Assembly (NCBI GenBank): GCA_900539465.1
Contig: UQCF01000005.1
Span: 1 to 64,000 of the forward strand
Origin: an uncultured Ruminococcus sp.
Lineage (GTDB): Bacteria > Bacillota > Clostridia > Oscillospirales > Acutalibacteraceae
Direction: 5' to 3'
Length of the DNA: 64,000 nt
Shown piece by piece: positions 9,844 to 17,852 of this stretch. How positions within the stretch are numbered: the stretch's first letter is position 1; the number at the start of each line of letters is the position of its first letter. The notes under the pieces are model-generated. The model saw only the letters and a list, made by a program, of their open reading frames with translations, was not told where the DNA came from and did not search any database. The position numbers and the translations under genes were made by a program.

Positions 9844-9860
9844 ATACAAATGTATGTTGA

Positions 9861-9899
9861 GCAAAACTGCTTTACCGTGAGAGCGGTAGGGCGTTTTGC
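9861..9899 (+). promoter_or_regulatory. Structured 5' leader of the str operon
   Basis: The roughly 88-nt leader folds into a hairpin with lower stem GCAAAAC/GTTTTGC and upper stem TACCG/CGGTA around TGAGAG, with an internal loop between. No T-run follows closely, so it is not a normal terminator. It could be a ribosomal-protein binding leader or an mRNA-stabilising structure. The ligand is not known. Confidence 0.5.
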
Positions 9900-9937
9900 C
9901 TTGACTATATATTTTTGAAGAAAGGAGATGTTTGTGT

Positions 9938-10360
9938 TTGCCGACCTTTAATCAGCTTGTACGCAACGGCAGAGAAACACAGGAGAAGAAGGCAAAAGCA
10001 CCCGCACTTTTGAAGGGTCTCAACTCTAAGAAGAATATTCTTACAGACCAGAACTCACCTCAAAAGAGAGGCGTTTGCACAGCAGTTAAGACAGCTACCC
10101 CCAAAAAGCCCAACTCAGCGCTCAGAAAGATCGCAAGAGTTCGTCTTACAAACGGAATCGAAGTTACTTCATACATTCCGGGCGTAGGTCACAACCTTCA
10201 GGAGCATAGCGTTGTTCTTATCCGCGGCGGCCGTGTTAAAGACCTTCCCGGCGTTCGTTACCATATCGTCCGCGGTACACTCGATACACAGGGCGTTAAC
10301 GGTAGAATGCAGGCTCGCTCAAAGTACGGCGCAAAGCGCCCGAAGGCTGCCAAAAAATGA
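9938..10360 (+). CDS. rpsL: 30S ribosomal protein S12
   Basis: A 140-residue protein of the decoding centre of the small subunit. It starts at TTG 9938 (PTFNQLVRNGR, the standard S12 start); an upstream in-frame TTG at 9932 is too close to the AAAGGAGA site. It carries KRGVC, TPKKPNSALRK (the streptomycin-contact lysine region) and the second conserved loop HNLQEHSVVLIRGGR, all with wild-type residues. First gene of the str operon. Confidence 0.98.
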   Translation: MPTFNQLVRNGRETQEKKAKAPALLKGLNSKKNILTDQNSPQKRGVCTAVKTATPKKPNSALRKIARVRLTNGIEVTSYIPGVGHNLQEHSVVLIRGGRVKDLPGVRYHIVRGTLDTQGVNGRMQARSKYGAKRPKAAKK

Positions 10361-10421
10361 TCCTGACGGATCGACCATTAAAGACAGAATCTTCTTGCAG
10401 GCTGCATAAAACAGATGTTTT

Positions 10422-10451
10422 TTGTAACAATGTGAGATGTATATATATTAT
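10422..10451 (+). promoter_or_regulatory. Possible internal promoter in the rpsL-rpsG spacer
   Basis: The 169-bp gap between rpsL and rpsG is unusually long for this operon. It holds TTGTAA, 18 bp, TATTAT, a weak promoter match. In E. coli this spacer is where S7 binds to regulate the operon. No equivalent structure could be confirmed here. Confidence 0.3.
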
Positions 10452-10529
10452 ATATGCCTCTCCATTGGCGCCACGGGGTTTTGTCACTCGAGTACCTATG
10501 ATATCATTATTATGAAGGAGGGAAGCGAA

Positions 10530-11000
10530 GTGCCAAGAAGAGGCCAAACAGCAAAACGTGATGTTTTGCCGGATCCGCTTTACAATTCAAAGTTAGTAAC
10601 ACGACTTATCAACAGTGTTATGTATGATGGTAAAAAAGGCGTTGCTCAGAAAATAGTTTATGACGCTTTCGACATCATCAAAGAAAAGACAGGCAAGGAA
10701 CCCATCGAGGTTTTTGAAGCCGCTATGGAAAATGTTATGCCCGTACTTGAAGTTAAGGCTCGCCGCGTCGGCGGTGCTACCTATCAGGTACCGATCGAGG
10801 TTCGTCCCGAAAGAAGACAGACTCTCGGCTTGAGATGGATAACACTCTACGCTCGTCAGCGTTCCGAGAGAACAATGAAAGAGCGTCTTGCCAACGAGAT
10901 AATGGATGCTGTCAACTCAACCGGTTCAGCATTCAAAAAGCGCGAGGATACACACAAGATGGCAGAAGCAAACAAGGCTTTTGCTCACTTCAGATGGTAA
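10530..11000 (+). CDS. rpsG: 30S ribosomal protein S7
   Basis: A 156-residue primary 16S rRNA binding protein that nucleates the head of the small subunit. The GTG at 10530 sits 7 bp after GAAGGAGGG and gives the classic start PRRGQTAKRDVLPDPLYNS. The longer frame from 10437 has no such site. Conserved RRVGGATYQVP and the C-terminal AFAHFRW are present. Length equals the usual bacterial length. It lies between rpsL and fusA. Confidence 0.98.
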   Translation: MPRRGQTAKRDVLPDPLYNSKLVTRLINSVMYDGKKGVAQKIVYDAFDIIKEKTGKEPIEVFEAAMENVMPVLEVKARRVGGATYQVPIEVRPERRQTLGLRWITLYARQRSERTMKERLANEIMDAVNSTGSAFKKREDTHKMAEANKAFAHFRW

Positions 11001-11055
11001 TCTGCGTTATCACACCGGTTTATCAGTCACTTATATGTGACAACGGAGGTTTACA

Positions 11056-13131
11056 ATGCCAAGAAAAGTACCACTTGAATTAACAAGAAATATCGGAATC
11101 ATGGCTCACATTGATGCCGGTAAAACAACTACCACAGAGCGTATTTTGTTTTACACAGGTATCAACCATAAGATCGGTGAGACTCACGATGGTGCTGCTA
11201 CGATGGACTGGATGGAGCAGGAGCAGGAGAGAGGTATTACAATTACTTCGGCTGCTACAACTTGCTTCTGGAAGAAACACCGTATAAACATTATCGACAC
11301 CCCCGGTCACGTTGACTTCACAGTTGAGGTTGAGCGTTCTCTGCGTGTACTTGACGGTTCTGTTACCGTTTTGTGCGCAAAGGGTGGCGTTGAGCCCCAG
11401 TCAGAGACGGTATGGCGTCAGGCAGATAAATATCATGTTCCGCGTATGGTATACATCAACAAGATGGATATTATGGGCGCCAACTTCTACAGAGTTGTTG
11501 ACATGATGAAAGACCGCCTTAAATGTAACGCTGTTCCGATTCAGCTTCCTATCGGTGCTGAGTCTGACTTCAGAGGAATTATCGACCTCGTAACAATGAA
11601 GGCAGAAGTTTATTATGACGACAAGGGTCTTGATATCCGTATAGAAGACATTCCGGAGGATATGAAGGAAATCGCTCAGAAGTATCACGAAGAGCTTATT
11701 GAAGCGGTTGCCGAGCAGGATGACGAGCTTATGATGAAATTCTTTGACGGTGAAGAGCTCACCGTTGACGAAATCAAGACTTGCATCCGTAAAGCAACCA
11801 TTGCCAATAAAATGGTTCCCGTTACCTGCGGCACGTCATATCGCAACAAGGGCGTTCAGATGCTTCTTGACGCAGTTGTTGATTTCATGCCCGCTCCGAC
11901 AGACGTTGAGTCTATCAAGGGCGTTAACCCCGACACCGATGAAGAGGAGTACCGTCATTCTTCGGATACAGAGCCTTTTGCAGCTCTCGCATTCAAGATT
12001 GCGACTGACCCCTATGTCGGCAAGCTCTGCTTCTTCAGAGTTTATTCGGGTATCGTAGAAGCCGGCACAACCGTTTATAACTCTGTTAAGGGCGACAACG
12101 AGAGAATGGGCCGTATTCTTCAGATGCACTCAAACCACAGACAGGACATTGACTGCTGCTATGCAGGTGATATTGCAGCCGCAGTCGGTCTTAAAAATAC
12201 CACCACAGGCGATACTCTTTGCGATGCAAAGCACCCCATTATTCTTGAATCAATGGAGTTCCCGGAGCCTGTTATCCGCGTAGCTATCGAGCCTAAAACC
12301 AAGGCCGGCCAGGAGAAGATGGGCATAGCTCTTCAGAAGCTTGCAGAAGAAGACCCCACATTCCGCTGCTACACAGATGAAGAAACCGGACAAACCATTA
12401 TCGCCGGTATGGGTGAGCTTCACCTTGAAATCATCGTTGACAGAATGCTTCGTGAGTTCAAAGTTGAAGCTAACGTAGGTCAGCCCCAGGTTGCTTACAG
12501 AGAGACCATCACCAAGCCCGCAGATGTTGACTGCAAGTATTCTCGTCAGTCAGGCGGTCGCGGTCAGTACGGTCACGTTAAAATTAAAGTTGAGCCCAAC
12601 CCCGAAAAAGGCTTTGAGTTTGTCAATGCCATTGTCGGCGGTGTTATTCCCAAGGAATATATCCCCGCTGTTCAGGCAGGTGTTGAGGGCGCAATGCAGT
12701 CCGGCGTTTTGGCAGGCTATCCTGTTGTTGACGTTAAGGTTACTCTTTACGATGGATCTTATCACGAGGTTGACTCTTCCGAAATGGCGTTTAAGATTGC
12801 CGGTTCAATGGCATTCAAAGATGCTATGAAGAAAGCCGCTCCCGTTCTTATGGAGCCCATCATGAAGGTTGCCATTATCGTTCCCGACGAGTATCTCGGC
12901 GATGTTATGGGCGACGTTAACTCACGCCGCGGCATGATTCTCGGTTCAGAGACAAGAGTCGGCGCCGTTCAGGTTAATGCAAACATTCCGCTTGCAAACA
13001 TGTTCGGTTATGCTACCGCACTTCGTTCCAAAACACAGGGACGCGGTCAGTATGCAATGGAACCCAGCCATTATACGGCAGTTCCCAAGTCTATTTCGGA
13101 CGATATTATTTCGAGCCGTTCAAAAGACTAA
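11056..13131 (+). CDS. fusA: Elongation factor G
   Basis: A 691-residue translocase GTPase that moves tRNAs and mRNA through the ribosome and helps recycle it. The GTPase motifs are intact: P-loop AHIDAGKT, DTPGHVDF with the catalytic His, and NKMD. Domain II, the GMGELHLE region of domain III, the domain IV loops (SGGRGQYGHV, HEVDSSEMAF) and the domain V end (TQGRGQYAMEPSHY) follow in order. ACGGAGG precedes the ATG. This is the housekeeping copy. A divergent paralogue lies 8 kb downstream. Confidence 0.98.
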   Translation: MPRKVPLELTRNIGIMAHIDAGKTTTTERILFYTGINHKIGETHDGAATMDWMEQEQERGITITSAATTCFWKKHRINIIDTPGHVDFTVEVERSLRVLDGSVTVLCAKGGVEPQSETVWRQADKYHVPRMVYINKMDIMGANFYRVVDMMKDRLKCNAVPIQLPIGAESDFRGIIDLVTMKAEVYYDDKGLDIRIEDIPEDMKEIAQKYHEELIEAVAEQDDELMMKFFDGEELTVDEIKTCIRKATIANKMVPVTCGTSYRNKGVQMLLDAVVDFMPAPTDVESIKGVNPDTDEEEYRHSSDTEPFAALAFKIATDPYVGKLCFFRVYSGIVEAGTTVYNSVKGDNERMGRILQMHSNHRQDIDCCYAGDIAAAVGLKNTTTGDTLCDAKHPIILESMEFPEPVIRVAIEPKTKAGQEKMGIALQKLAEEDPTFRCYTDEETGQTIIAGMGELHLEIIVDRMLREFKVEANVGQPQVAYRETITKPADVDCKYSRQSGGRGQYGHVKIKVEPNPEKGFEFVNAIVGGVIPKEYIPAVQAGVEGAMQSGVLAGYPVVDVKVTLYDGSYHEVDSSEMAFKIAGSMAFKDAMKKAAPVLMEPIMKVAIIVPDEYLGDVMGDVNSRRGMILGSETRVGAVQVNANIPLANMFGYATALRSKTQGRGQYAMEPSHYTAVPKSISDDIISSRSKD

Positions 13132-13136
13132 TATTT

Positions 13137-13160
13137 TTTAAAAAGCTCTTGCTTTTTAAA
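13137..13160 (+). other. Hairpin in the fusA-tuf spacer
   Basis: Stem TTTAAAAAGC/GCTTTTTAAA with a TCTT loop, a few bases after the fusA stop. The AU-rich 3' arm could cause partial termination or mark an RNA-processing site and so tune tuf relative to fusA. No clear separate tuf promoter was found in the 101-bp gap. Confidence 0.4.
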
Positions 13161-13232
13161 GATAAAATTGATAAAATAACACTGTGCATAACGCATAGTT
13201 AATTTCGTAATTTACGTTAGGAGGAATATCCA

Positions 13233-14435
13233 ATGGCAAAAGAAAAATTTAACCGTAGTAAGCCCCATGTAAACATTGGTACAATCGGACACGTTGACCA
13301 TGGTAAGACAACACTTACAGCTGCTATCACAAAGACCCTCGCTATGAAGGGCGGCGCTGATTTCGTTGACTATGCAAACATCGATAAGGCTCCCGAAGAG
13401 AGAGAGCGTGGTATTACAATCAACACAGCTCACGTTGAGTATGAGACAGAGACTCGTCACTATGCTCACGTTGACTGCCCCGGCCATGCCGACTACATCA
13501 AGAACATGATCACAGGTGCTGCTCAGATGGACGGCGCTATCCTTGTTATAGCTGCTACCGATGGCCCCATGGCTCAGACAAAAGAGCACCTTCTTCTTGC
13601 TCGTCAGGTTGGCGTTCCCTACATCATCGTATTCATGAACAAGTGCGATCAGGTTGACGATGAAGAGCTTATCGAGCTCGTAGAAATGGAAATCCGTGAG
13701 ACTCTTAACGAGTATGACTTCCCCGGCGATGATACACCCATCATCAAGGGCTCTGCTCTTAAGGCTCTTGAGTACAGCGGCAACGATGTAAACGCTCCCG
13801 AGCTTGCTTGCATCTGGGAACTCATGGATGCTGTTGATACCTACATTCCCACTCCCGACCGTAAGGCTGACCTTCCCTTCCTTATGCCCGTTGAGGACGT
13901 ATTCACGATCACAGGCCGTGGTACTGTTGCAACAGGTAGAGTTGAGCGCGGACAGCTTAAAACCGGTGAGGAAGTTGAAATCGTTGGTCTTAAAGACGAG
14001 AAGAAAAAGACTGTTGTTACAGGTATCGAGATGTTCAGAAAGATCCTCGATTATGCTGAGGCAGGCGACAACATCGGTGCTCTTCTTCGTGGTATTCAGC
14101 GCACAGAGATTGAGCGTGGACAGGTTCTCTGCAAACCCGGTTCAATCCATCCTCACACTAAGTTTGCCGGTCAGGTTTACGTTCTGAGCAAGGACGAAGG
14201 CGGCCGTCATACACCGTTCTTCAACAACTATCGTCCTCAGTTCTATTTCCGTACAACTGACGTTACAGGTGTTATCACTCTTCCCGAAGGCGTTGAGATG
14301 TGCATGCCCGGCGATAACGTTGTTATGAACGTTGAGCTTATTACTCCTATCGCTATTGAAGTTGGTCTTCGTTTCGCTATCCGCGAAGGTGGCCGTACAG
14401 TTGGTTCAGGCGTTGTTACTGAAATCTTTGAATAA
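13233..14435 (+). CDS. tuf: Elongation factor Tu
   Basis: A 400-residue GTPase that delivers aminoacyl-tRNA to the ribosome. P-loop GHVDHGKT is at residues 19-26, DCPGHADY near 81 with the catalytic His, and NKCD near 136. Domains II and III are complete (TGRGTVATGRVERG ... HTKFAGQVYVL ... GGRTVGSG). TTAGGAGGA precedes the ATG. It is the last gene of the str operon before a strong terminator. Confidence 0.99.
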   Translation: MAKEKFNRSKPHVNIGTIGHVDHGKTTLTAAITKTLAMKGGADFVDYANIDKAPEERERGITINTAHVEYETETRHYAHVDCPGHADYIKNMITGAAQMDGAILVIAATDGPMAQTKEHLLLARQVGVPYIIVFMNKCDQVDDEELIELVEMEIRETLNEYDFPGDDTPIIKGSALKALEYSGNDVNAPELACIWELMDAVDTYIPTPDRKADLPFLMPVEDVFTITGRGTVATGRVERGQLKTGEEVEIVGLKDEKKKTVVTGIEMFRKILDYAEAGDNIGALLRGIQRTEIERGQVLCKPGSIHPHTKFAGQVYVLSKDEGGRHTPFFNNYRPQFYFRTTDVTGVITLPEGVEMCMPGDNVVMNVELITPIAIEVGLRFAIREGGRTVGSGVVTEIFE

Positions 14436-14458
14436 TTAAAACTTTAATATCGGTTTTT

Positions 14459-14490
14459 ACAGGGAATGATTCGTCATTCCCTGTTTTTTT
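14459..14490 (+). terminator. Terminator of the str operon
   Basis: A perfect 11-bp stem ACAGGGAATGA/TCATTCCCTGT closed by a TTCG tetraloop and followed by six T. Strong rho-independent terminator. Confidence 0.95.
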
Positions 14491-14513
14491 ATGTAAATAT
14501 CAGCCCCATTCGT

Positions 14514-14542
14514 TTGACAAAAACATAACCGTATTATATAAT
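14514..14542 (+). promoter_or_regulatory. Promoter of mscL
   Basis: Consensus TTGACA (14514-14519), 17 bp, TATAAT (14537-14542). The predicted start near 14549 lies inside the longer mscL open frame, which supports the downstream ATG at 14573. Confidence 0.9.
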
Positions 14543-14572
14543 AACATGTATTATTTTTATGGAGTTGTTAAA

Positions 14573-15016
14573 ATGTCAAAAAAAGGAAAGGGCTTTGTAG
14601 CTGAATTTAAAAAGTTTATAATGCGCGGCAATGTTATTGACCTTGCTGTCGGCGTTATCATAGGCGGAGCTTTTCAGGCAATAGTTAATTCTTTGGTCAA
14701 TGATATTGTTATGCCACTCCTCGGCTCAATAACCGGCGGACTTGATTTTTCTGAAAAATCAACCGTTATAAACGGCGTCAACGTTATGTGGGGCTCGTTT
14801 ATTACAAGTGTACTCAATTTTCTTTTGATGGCATTTGTAATCTTCTGCATCATAAAAACGATAAACACAGTATCTGAAAAATTCACCAAAAAAGAAGAAG
14901 AACCGGCACCTACTACCAAAACCTGCCCGTTCTGCAAATCAGAAATCAGCATTGATGCAACAAAATGCCCGCACTGCACATCTGAGCTTGACACAGAAAA
15001 CTCGACCGAAGATTGA
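14573..15016 (+). CDS. mscL: Large-conductance mechanosensitive channel with C-terminal zinc ribbon
   Basis: A 147-residue membrane channel that opens at high membrane tension to release solutes on hypo-osmotic shock. Residues 1-20 form the amphipathic start (EFKKFIMRGNVIDLAVGVIIG is the family signature). TM1 covers ~20-48 and TM2 ~72-95. After a charged linker (KKEEEPAP) the usual C-terminal helical bundle is replaced by a zinc-ribbon-like knuckle with C118-x2-C121 and C132-x2-C135. The ATG is chosen because GGAG lies 9 nt upstream and the promoter excludes the earlier start. The gene is followed closely by a DivIVA-like gene in the same transcript. Confidence 0.9.
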   Translation: MSKKGKGFVAEFKKFIMRGNVIDLAVGVIIGGAFQAIVNSLVNDIVMPLLGSITGGLDFSEKSTVINGVNVMWGSFITSVLNFLLMAFVIFCIIKTINTVSEKFTKKEEEPAPTTKTCPFCKSEISIDATKCPHCTSELDTENSTED

Positions 15017-15033
15017 CAGACAGGGGATTTTGT

Positions 15034-15567
15034 ATGGACGGAGAAATTTATTTCAGAAAATCTGCGTTCGGCGGATTTAATCGCGACGATGTTATGTGCT
15101 ATATAAGCGAGCTCAAGCTAAAGTGTGAGGCGCAAAAAGAGCAGTGCGAAGAAAATGCCGCCGAGCTTGAGGATGAAGTTAATAAACTCAAAGCCGAGCT
15201 TGAAGAAAAAGAGCAGGAATTAATTTTGCTCAGAAAAAAGGTCACAAGACTTGAAAAGGTCGAAGACCCGGACGAGCAGAGTGAAAATCCCGGCAATGCA
15301 GAGAATAAAAAGCACGAAAAAGCGGCCGATAAACTCATGCGCGAATCAATGGCATATGCCGAGAGATATATCGAAAGTGCAGGGCTTATGGCTATGAACA
15401 TAAAGCAAGAGACTTCAAAGCTTGTTTCGGATGCGGACGAAAGAGTGGGCGAGATGTTAAATCAAGCCGACACGCTTTCGCAGCGCGCAGATGAGTTTAA
15501 AAATACACTCACTGCCCTAAAATCAGAGTTTGAAGATATACTCAAAAACTTTGAGATAAGCGAATAA
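15034..15567 (+). CDS. DivIVA-like coiled-coil protein
   Basis: A 177-residue protein with the DivIVA-type N-terminal motif (FRKSAFGGFNRDDVMCYISEL, residues 7-27), which in this family binds membranes or polar partners. A charged coiled coil follows at ~28-75, then an acidic linker (EDPDEQSENPG) and a second long helix at ~90-172. It has no signal peptide, so it is cytoplasmic and probably oligomeric. The start at ATG 15034 follows AGGGGA. It begins 17 bp after mscL, so the two are probably co-transcribed. The exact role (cell division, pole or envelope organisation) is inferred from the family only. Confidence 0.7.
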   Translation: MDGEIYFRKSAFGGFNRDDVMCYISELKLKCEAQKEQCEENAAELEDEVNKLKAELEEKEQELILLRKKVTRLEKVEDPDEQSENPGNAENKKHEKAADKLMRESMAYAERYIESAGLMAMNIKQETSKLVSDADERVGEMLNQADTLSQRADEFKNTLTALKSEFEDILKNFEISE

Positions 15568-15625
15568 TCCACCGACTTTTTACTCAATTTTTTTTCTCTT
15601 TTTCAATTCAACGAATATAAACAGT

Positions 15626-15667
15626 AAAAAAACCGTGTCTCTCTTGATTTGAGAAGCACGGTTTTTT
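15626..15667. terminator. Bidirectional terminator between convergent genes
   Basis: A-tract plus CCGTG pairs with CACGG plus T-tract (AAAAAACCGTG / CACGGTTTTTT), with an inner CTC/GAG extension. It can end the mscL-DivIVA transcript and the leftward kinase transcript. Confidence 0.85.
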
Positions 15668-15675
15668 AACAGTCT

Positions 15676-15705
15676 GAAACCAACTGTGATTTCGCAGGTG
15701 GTTTC
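15676..15705. terminator. Second hairpin next to the stop of the leftward gene
   Basis: GAAACCAACTG pairs with CAGGTGGTTTC with one mismatch. On the plus strand it is followed by TTTATTTC. It touches the stop codon of the leftward GDPD-like gene and may back up the neighbouring terminator. Confidence 0.5.
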
Positions 15706-15706
15706 T

Positions 15707-16552
15707 TTATTTCTGAAGTTCGTCTATAACAGACGCGTCTATTCTTTTTTGCGTTTCGTTTCGCCAATTTTCATAAATTTCGTTTAAAAGCTTTGGTTTG
15801 TCGGTTTCGATTACGGGGATTCCCATACTGAGCGCCTTATACATGTCAAGCTCTTCTTCTATTCCCGATATTATATACTGTATGCTGTTTTCGCTCAAAA
15901 GTTTTAACAGCTCCTCCGTAATATCCTTATAGCTTATAATAACGCCCGAAATGTTATATTTCGCTTTGAGTTTGCCAATCTCTTCAATCGATCGGCTCGC
16001 TATGTCGGCAGGTTTATAATCAAAATAGACCTTTGCAAAGGTGTCGTTGCCGCTTACAAGCCCGTATCTTTCTTCGTCAATTCCGCAAATAATCACTCTG
16101 TCAGAAATAGAATACTCCGACAGTATAGAATTTAGAACTGAGAGGCTGCCGAGCTGCTTTATTTTGAGGCAAACTTTAATGTTTTGATATTCCTTTTGAG
16201 TTAAAAGTTTTGCAATATCTTCAAATTTTAAAGATTCGTCATTTATTTTGTCATAGCTTTCGCTTATGACGGGAATATTGTCTTTATCAAAGCAAGTATC
16301 GAGCACAACTGTGTTTGCGCCGAGGCGTACAGCCTCTTTAAAGCTTGCGGCAGAGCACCTGCTTTTATCAACCTCGGCAGACGGCGAGATAACCGAAAAA
16401 TCATCATAAAGTTCAAGATTTTGCGACAAAAACAAGTTTTTGGTTTGCGTAAATCTGTGGTGCTTTGTTATAAAAACACTTGATACAGCCGCCGTAATTA
16501 AAAGAAAAATACATATTGCAAGAATTATTTTCTTCTTCTTTTGCTTTTTCAC
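15707..16552 (-). CDS. Membrane-anchored GDPD-like protein lacking catalytic residues
   Basis: A 281-residue protein with a basic N-terminus, one transmembrane helix (~9-28) and an extracytoplasmic TIM-barrel-like domain that follows the glycerophosphodiester phosphodiesterase pattern (ASFKEAVRLGANTVVLDTCFDKDNIPVIS). The residues needed for catalysis are gone. The usual HRG is SPS, the PENT motif is SRCS, and the HD after the 'DgvpVv' strand is SES. It is probably a pseudoenzyme with a binding or regulatory role. It starts at GTG behind GGAGGAG and overlaps the upstream kinase stop (GTGA), so the two are translationally coupled. The assignment to the fold is by pattern and is not certain. Confidence 0.6.
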   Translation of the reverse strand: MKKQKKKKIILAICIFLLITAAVSSVFITKHHRFTQTKNLFLSQNLELYDDFSVISPSAEVDKSRCSAASFKEAVRLGANTVVLDTCFDKDNIPVISESYDKINDESLKFEDIAKLLTQKEYQNIKVCLKIKQLGSLSVLNSILSEYSISDRVIICGIDEERYGLVSGNDTFAKVYFDYKPADIASRSIEEIGKLKAKYNISGVIISYKDITEELLKLLSENSIQYIISGIEEELDMYKALSMGIPVIETDKPKLLNEIYENWRNETQKRIDASVIDELQK

Positions 16553-17649
16553 GTTAAATCTCCTCCGATTGCGCGAGAGGTTATCTTTTTCATTTCTTCA
16601 AATTTTTCTTCTATGTCTTTAACCAATTTTATTTGAGCTCTTGCTCTGACAAGATTGTGTTCCGGGTATTTTATTCTGAAATAAGTGTCGCCGTTCAGGT
16701 AATCTGTCAAAAACCTCATTGCACATTCAAGCGTCAAAAGCTTCACAGAGAAGGGGAGAAGCTCCTTTTCTTTATCGCTTAACTCACCTTTTGTGCCGTC
16801 AAGATAGCCGGAGACATATGCTCCGTAGGTTTCAAGGTCAATGCCCATTTTGCTTGTGTCTTTTTCGTCCTCTTGTGCGGTTGCGGCGCTTGTTCTTATT
16901 CCGTCGCCGAAGTCATAGAGCGAAGAGCCGAGCATAATTGTGTCAAGGTCAATGACGCAGGTTGCTTTTTTCGTTTCAGAGTCAAAAAGAACATTGTTTA
17001 TCTTTGTGTCGTTGTGTGTAACTCTCGGCGGCAGCTCGCCGCTTTTTAAAAGATTTACTACGATTTCCGTATCGGCTTTTCTGTCAAAGAAAAATTGAAT
17101 TTCGTCTTTGACGCCGTCGGCTCTGCCGGCTTTATCCTCACTCACTGCCAGTCGAAGCGCATCAAGCCTTTTGGGCGTATTGTGAAAGTCTTTGATTGTT
17201 TCAAAAAGATTTTCACTCGGGAAGTCTCTCAACAAATACTGAAACTTGCCGAAAGCCCTTGCGGCTTCATAAATTTCTTCTTTTGAGCAAAGGCTGTCCA
17301 CCGTGTAACAGTTGTCTAAGTATATGTAGCTTCTCCAGCAAGCTCCTGCCGAGTCTCTGTAATAAGGCTTGCCGTCTGCGGTTCTTAAAAAATGAAGAGT
17401 TTGTCTTGACGGGTCCTCTCCCTGCTTTTGCAGGGTGCTGCTCAAATGCTCGGTAACGGAGGTTATGTTGTGCATAAGCTCGTCAGGGCTTTTAAATACC
17501 GAGGTGTTGATTTTTTGAATTATATATTTTCCTTTTGTAAAATCGGCAAAATAAGTTGTGTTAATGTGTCCCTCGTCAATTGCGGTCAGACTTTTAAAAT
17601 CGCCGTCAAACAAAAAGCGGGATAAAATTCCGTTAAGTTTTTGATACAT
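16549..17649 (-). CDS. Phosphotransferase (APH / N-acetylhexosamine kinase-like)
   Basis: A 366-residue cytoplasmic kinase of the aminoglycoside phosphotransferase fold. The catalytic loop is intact (VTHNDTKINNVLFD: H-x-D-x4-N), as is the metal-binding strand VIDLDTIM. Near the N-terminus the nucleotide-binding segment reads GHINTTYF ... KYIIQKIN. Overall the pattern is like NahK-type N-acetylhexosamine 1-kinases and mucin-sugar kinases rather than resistance enzymes; the substrate is not proven. The ATG at 17649 is chosen because AGGAG lies 8 nt upstream, inside the longer TTG frame. The promoter lies immediately before, and the downstream partner is the GDPD-like protein. Confidence 0.7.
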   Translation of the reverse strand: MYQKLNGILSRFLFDGDFKSLTAIDEGHINTTYFADFTKGKYIIQKINTSVFKSPDELMHNITSVTEHLSSTLQKQGEDPSRQTLHFLRTADGKPYYRDSAGACWRSYIYLDNCYTVDSLCSKEEIYEAARAFGKFQYLLRDFPSENLFETIKDFHNTPKRLDALRLAVSEDKAGRADGVKDEIQFFFDRKADTEIVVNLLKSGELPPRVTHNDTKINNVLFDSETKKATCVIDLDTIMLGSSLYDFGDGIRTSAATAQEDEKDTSKMGIDLETYGAYVSGYLDGTKGELSDKEKELLPFSVKLLTLECAMRFLTDYLNGDTYFRIKYPEHNLVRARAQIKLVKDIEEKFEEMKKITSRAIGGDLT

Positions 17650-17685
17650 ATTGATGGCTCCTGTCAATAGTTTTTCATGCTATAA

Positions 17686-17714
17686 ATTATACATTTAAGG
17701 CATAAAATAGTCAA
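17686..17714 (-). promoter_or_regulatory. Promoter of the kinase / GDPD-like operon
   Basis: On the minus strand: TTGACT, 17 bp, TATAAT, ending 37 bp before the chosen ATG. Confidence 0.85.
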
Positions 17715-17772
17715 TGCCTTTTATTTTACGCCGCATTTTGCAAATTCTTTCTTAAATATACGGTTAACGCTA

Positions 17773-17801
17773 TTGAAAACACTTTTTTTATGTGCTATAA
17801 T
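17773..17801 (+). promoter_or_regulatory. Promoter of the DUF4474 lipoprotein gene
   Basis: TTGAAA (17773-17778), 17 bp, TATAAT (17796-17801). It is divergent from the kinase promoter in the same spacer. Confidence 0.85.
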
Positions 17802-17852
17802 TTAATCCGATTAAACGTATATATAATACTGTGAAAAGGAAGGTAAACGGAT

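Noticed and set aside
9861..9899. Terminator before rpsL
   Set aside because: The hairpin has no adjacent T-run and lies within the leader of an essential operon.
16549..17649. Aminoglycoside resistance gene
   Set aside because: The phosphotransferase fold is shared with many sugar kinases; the sequence pattern and its coupling to a GDPD-like protein do not point to resistance.
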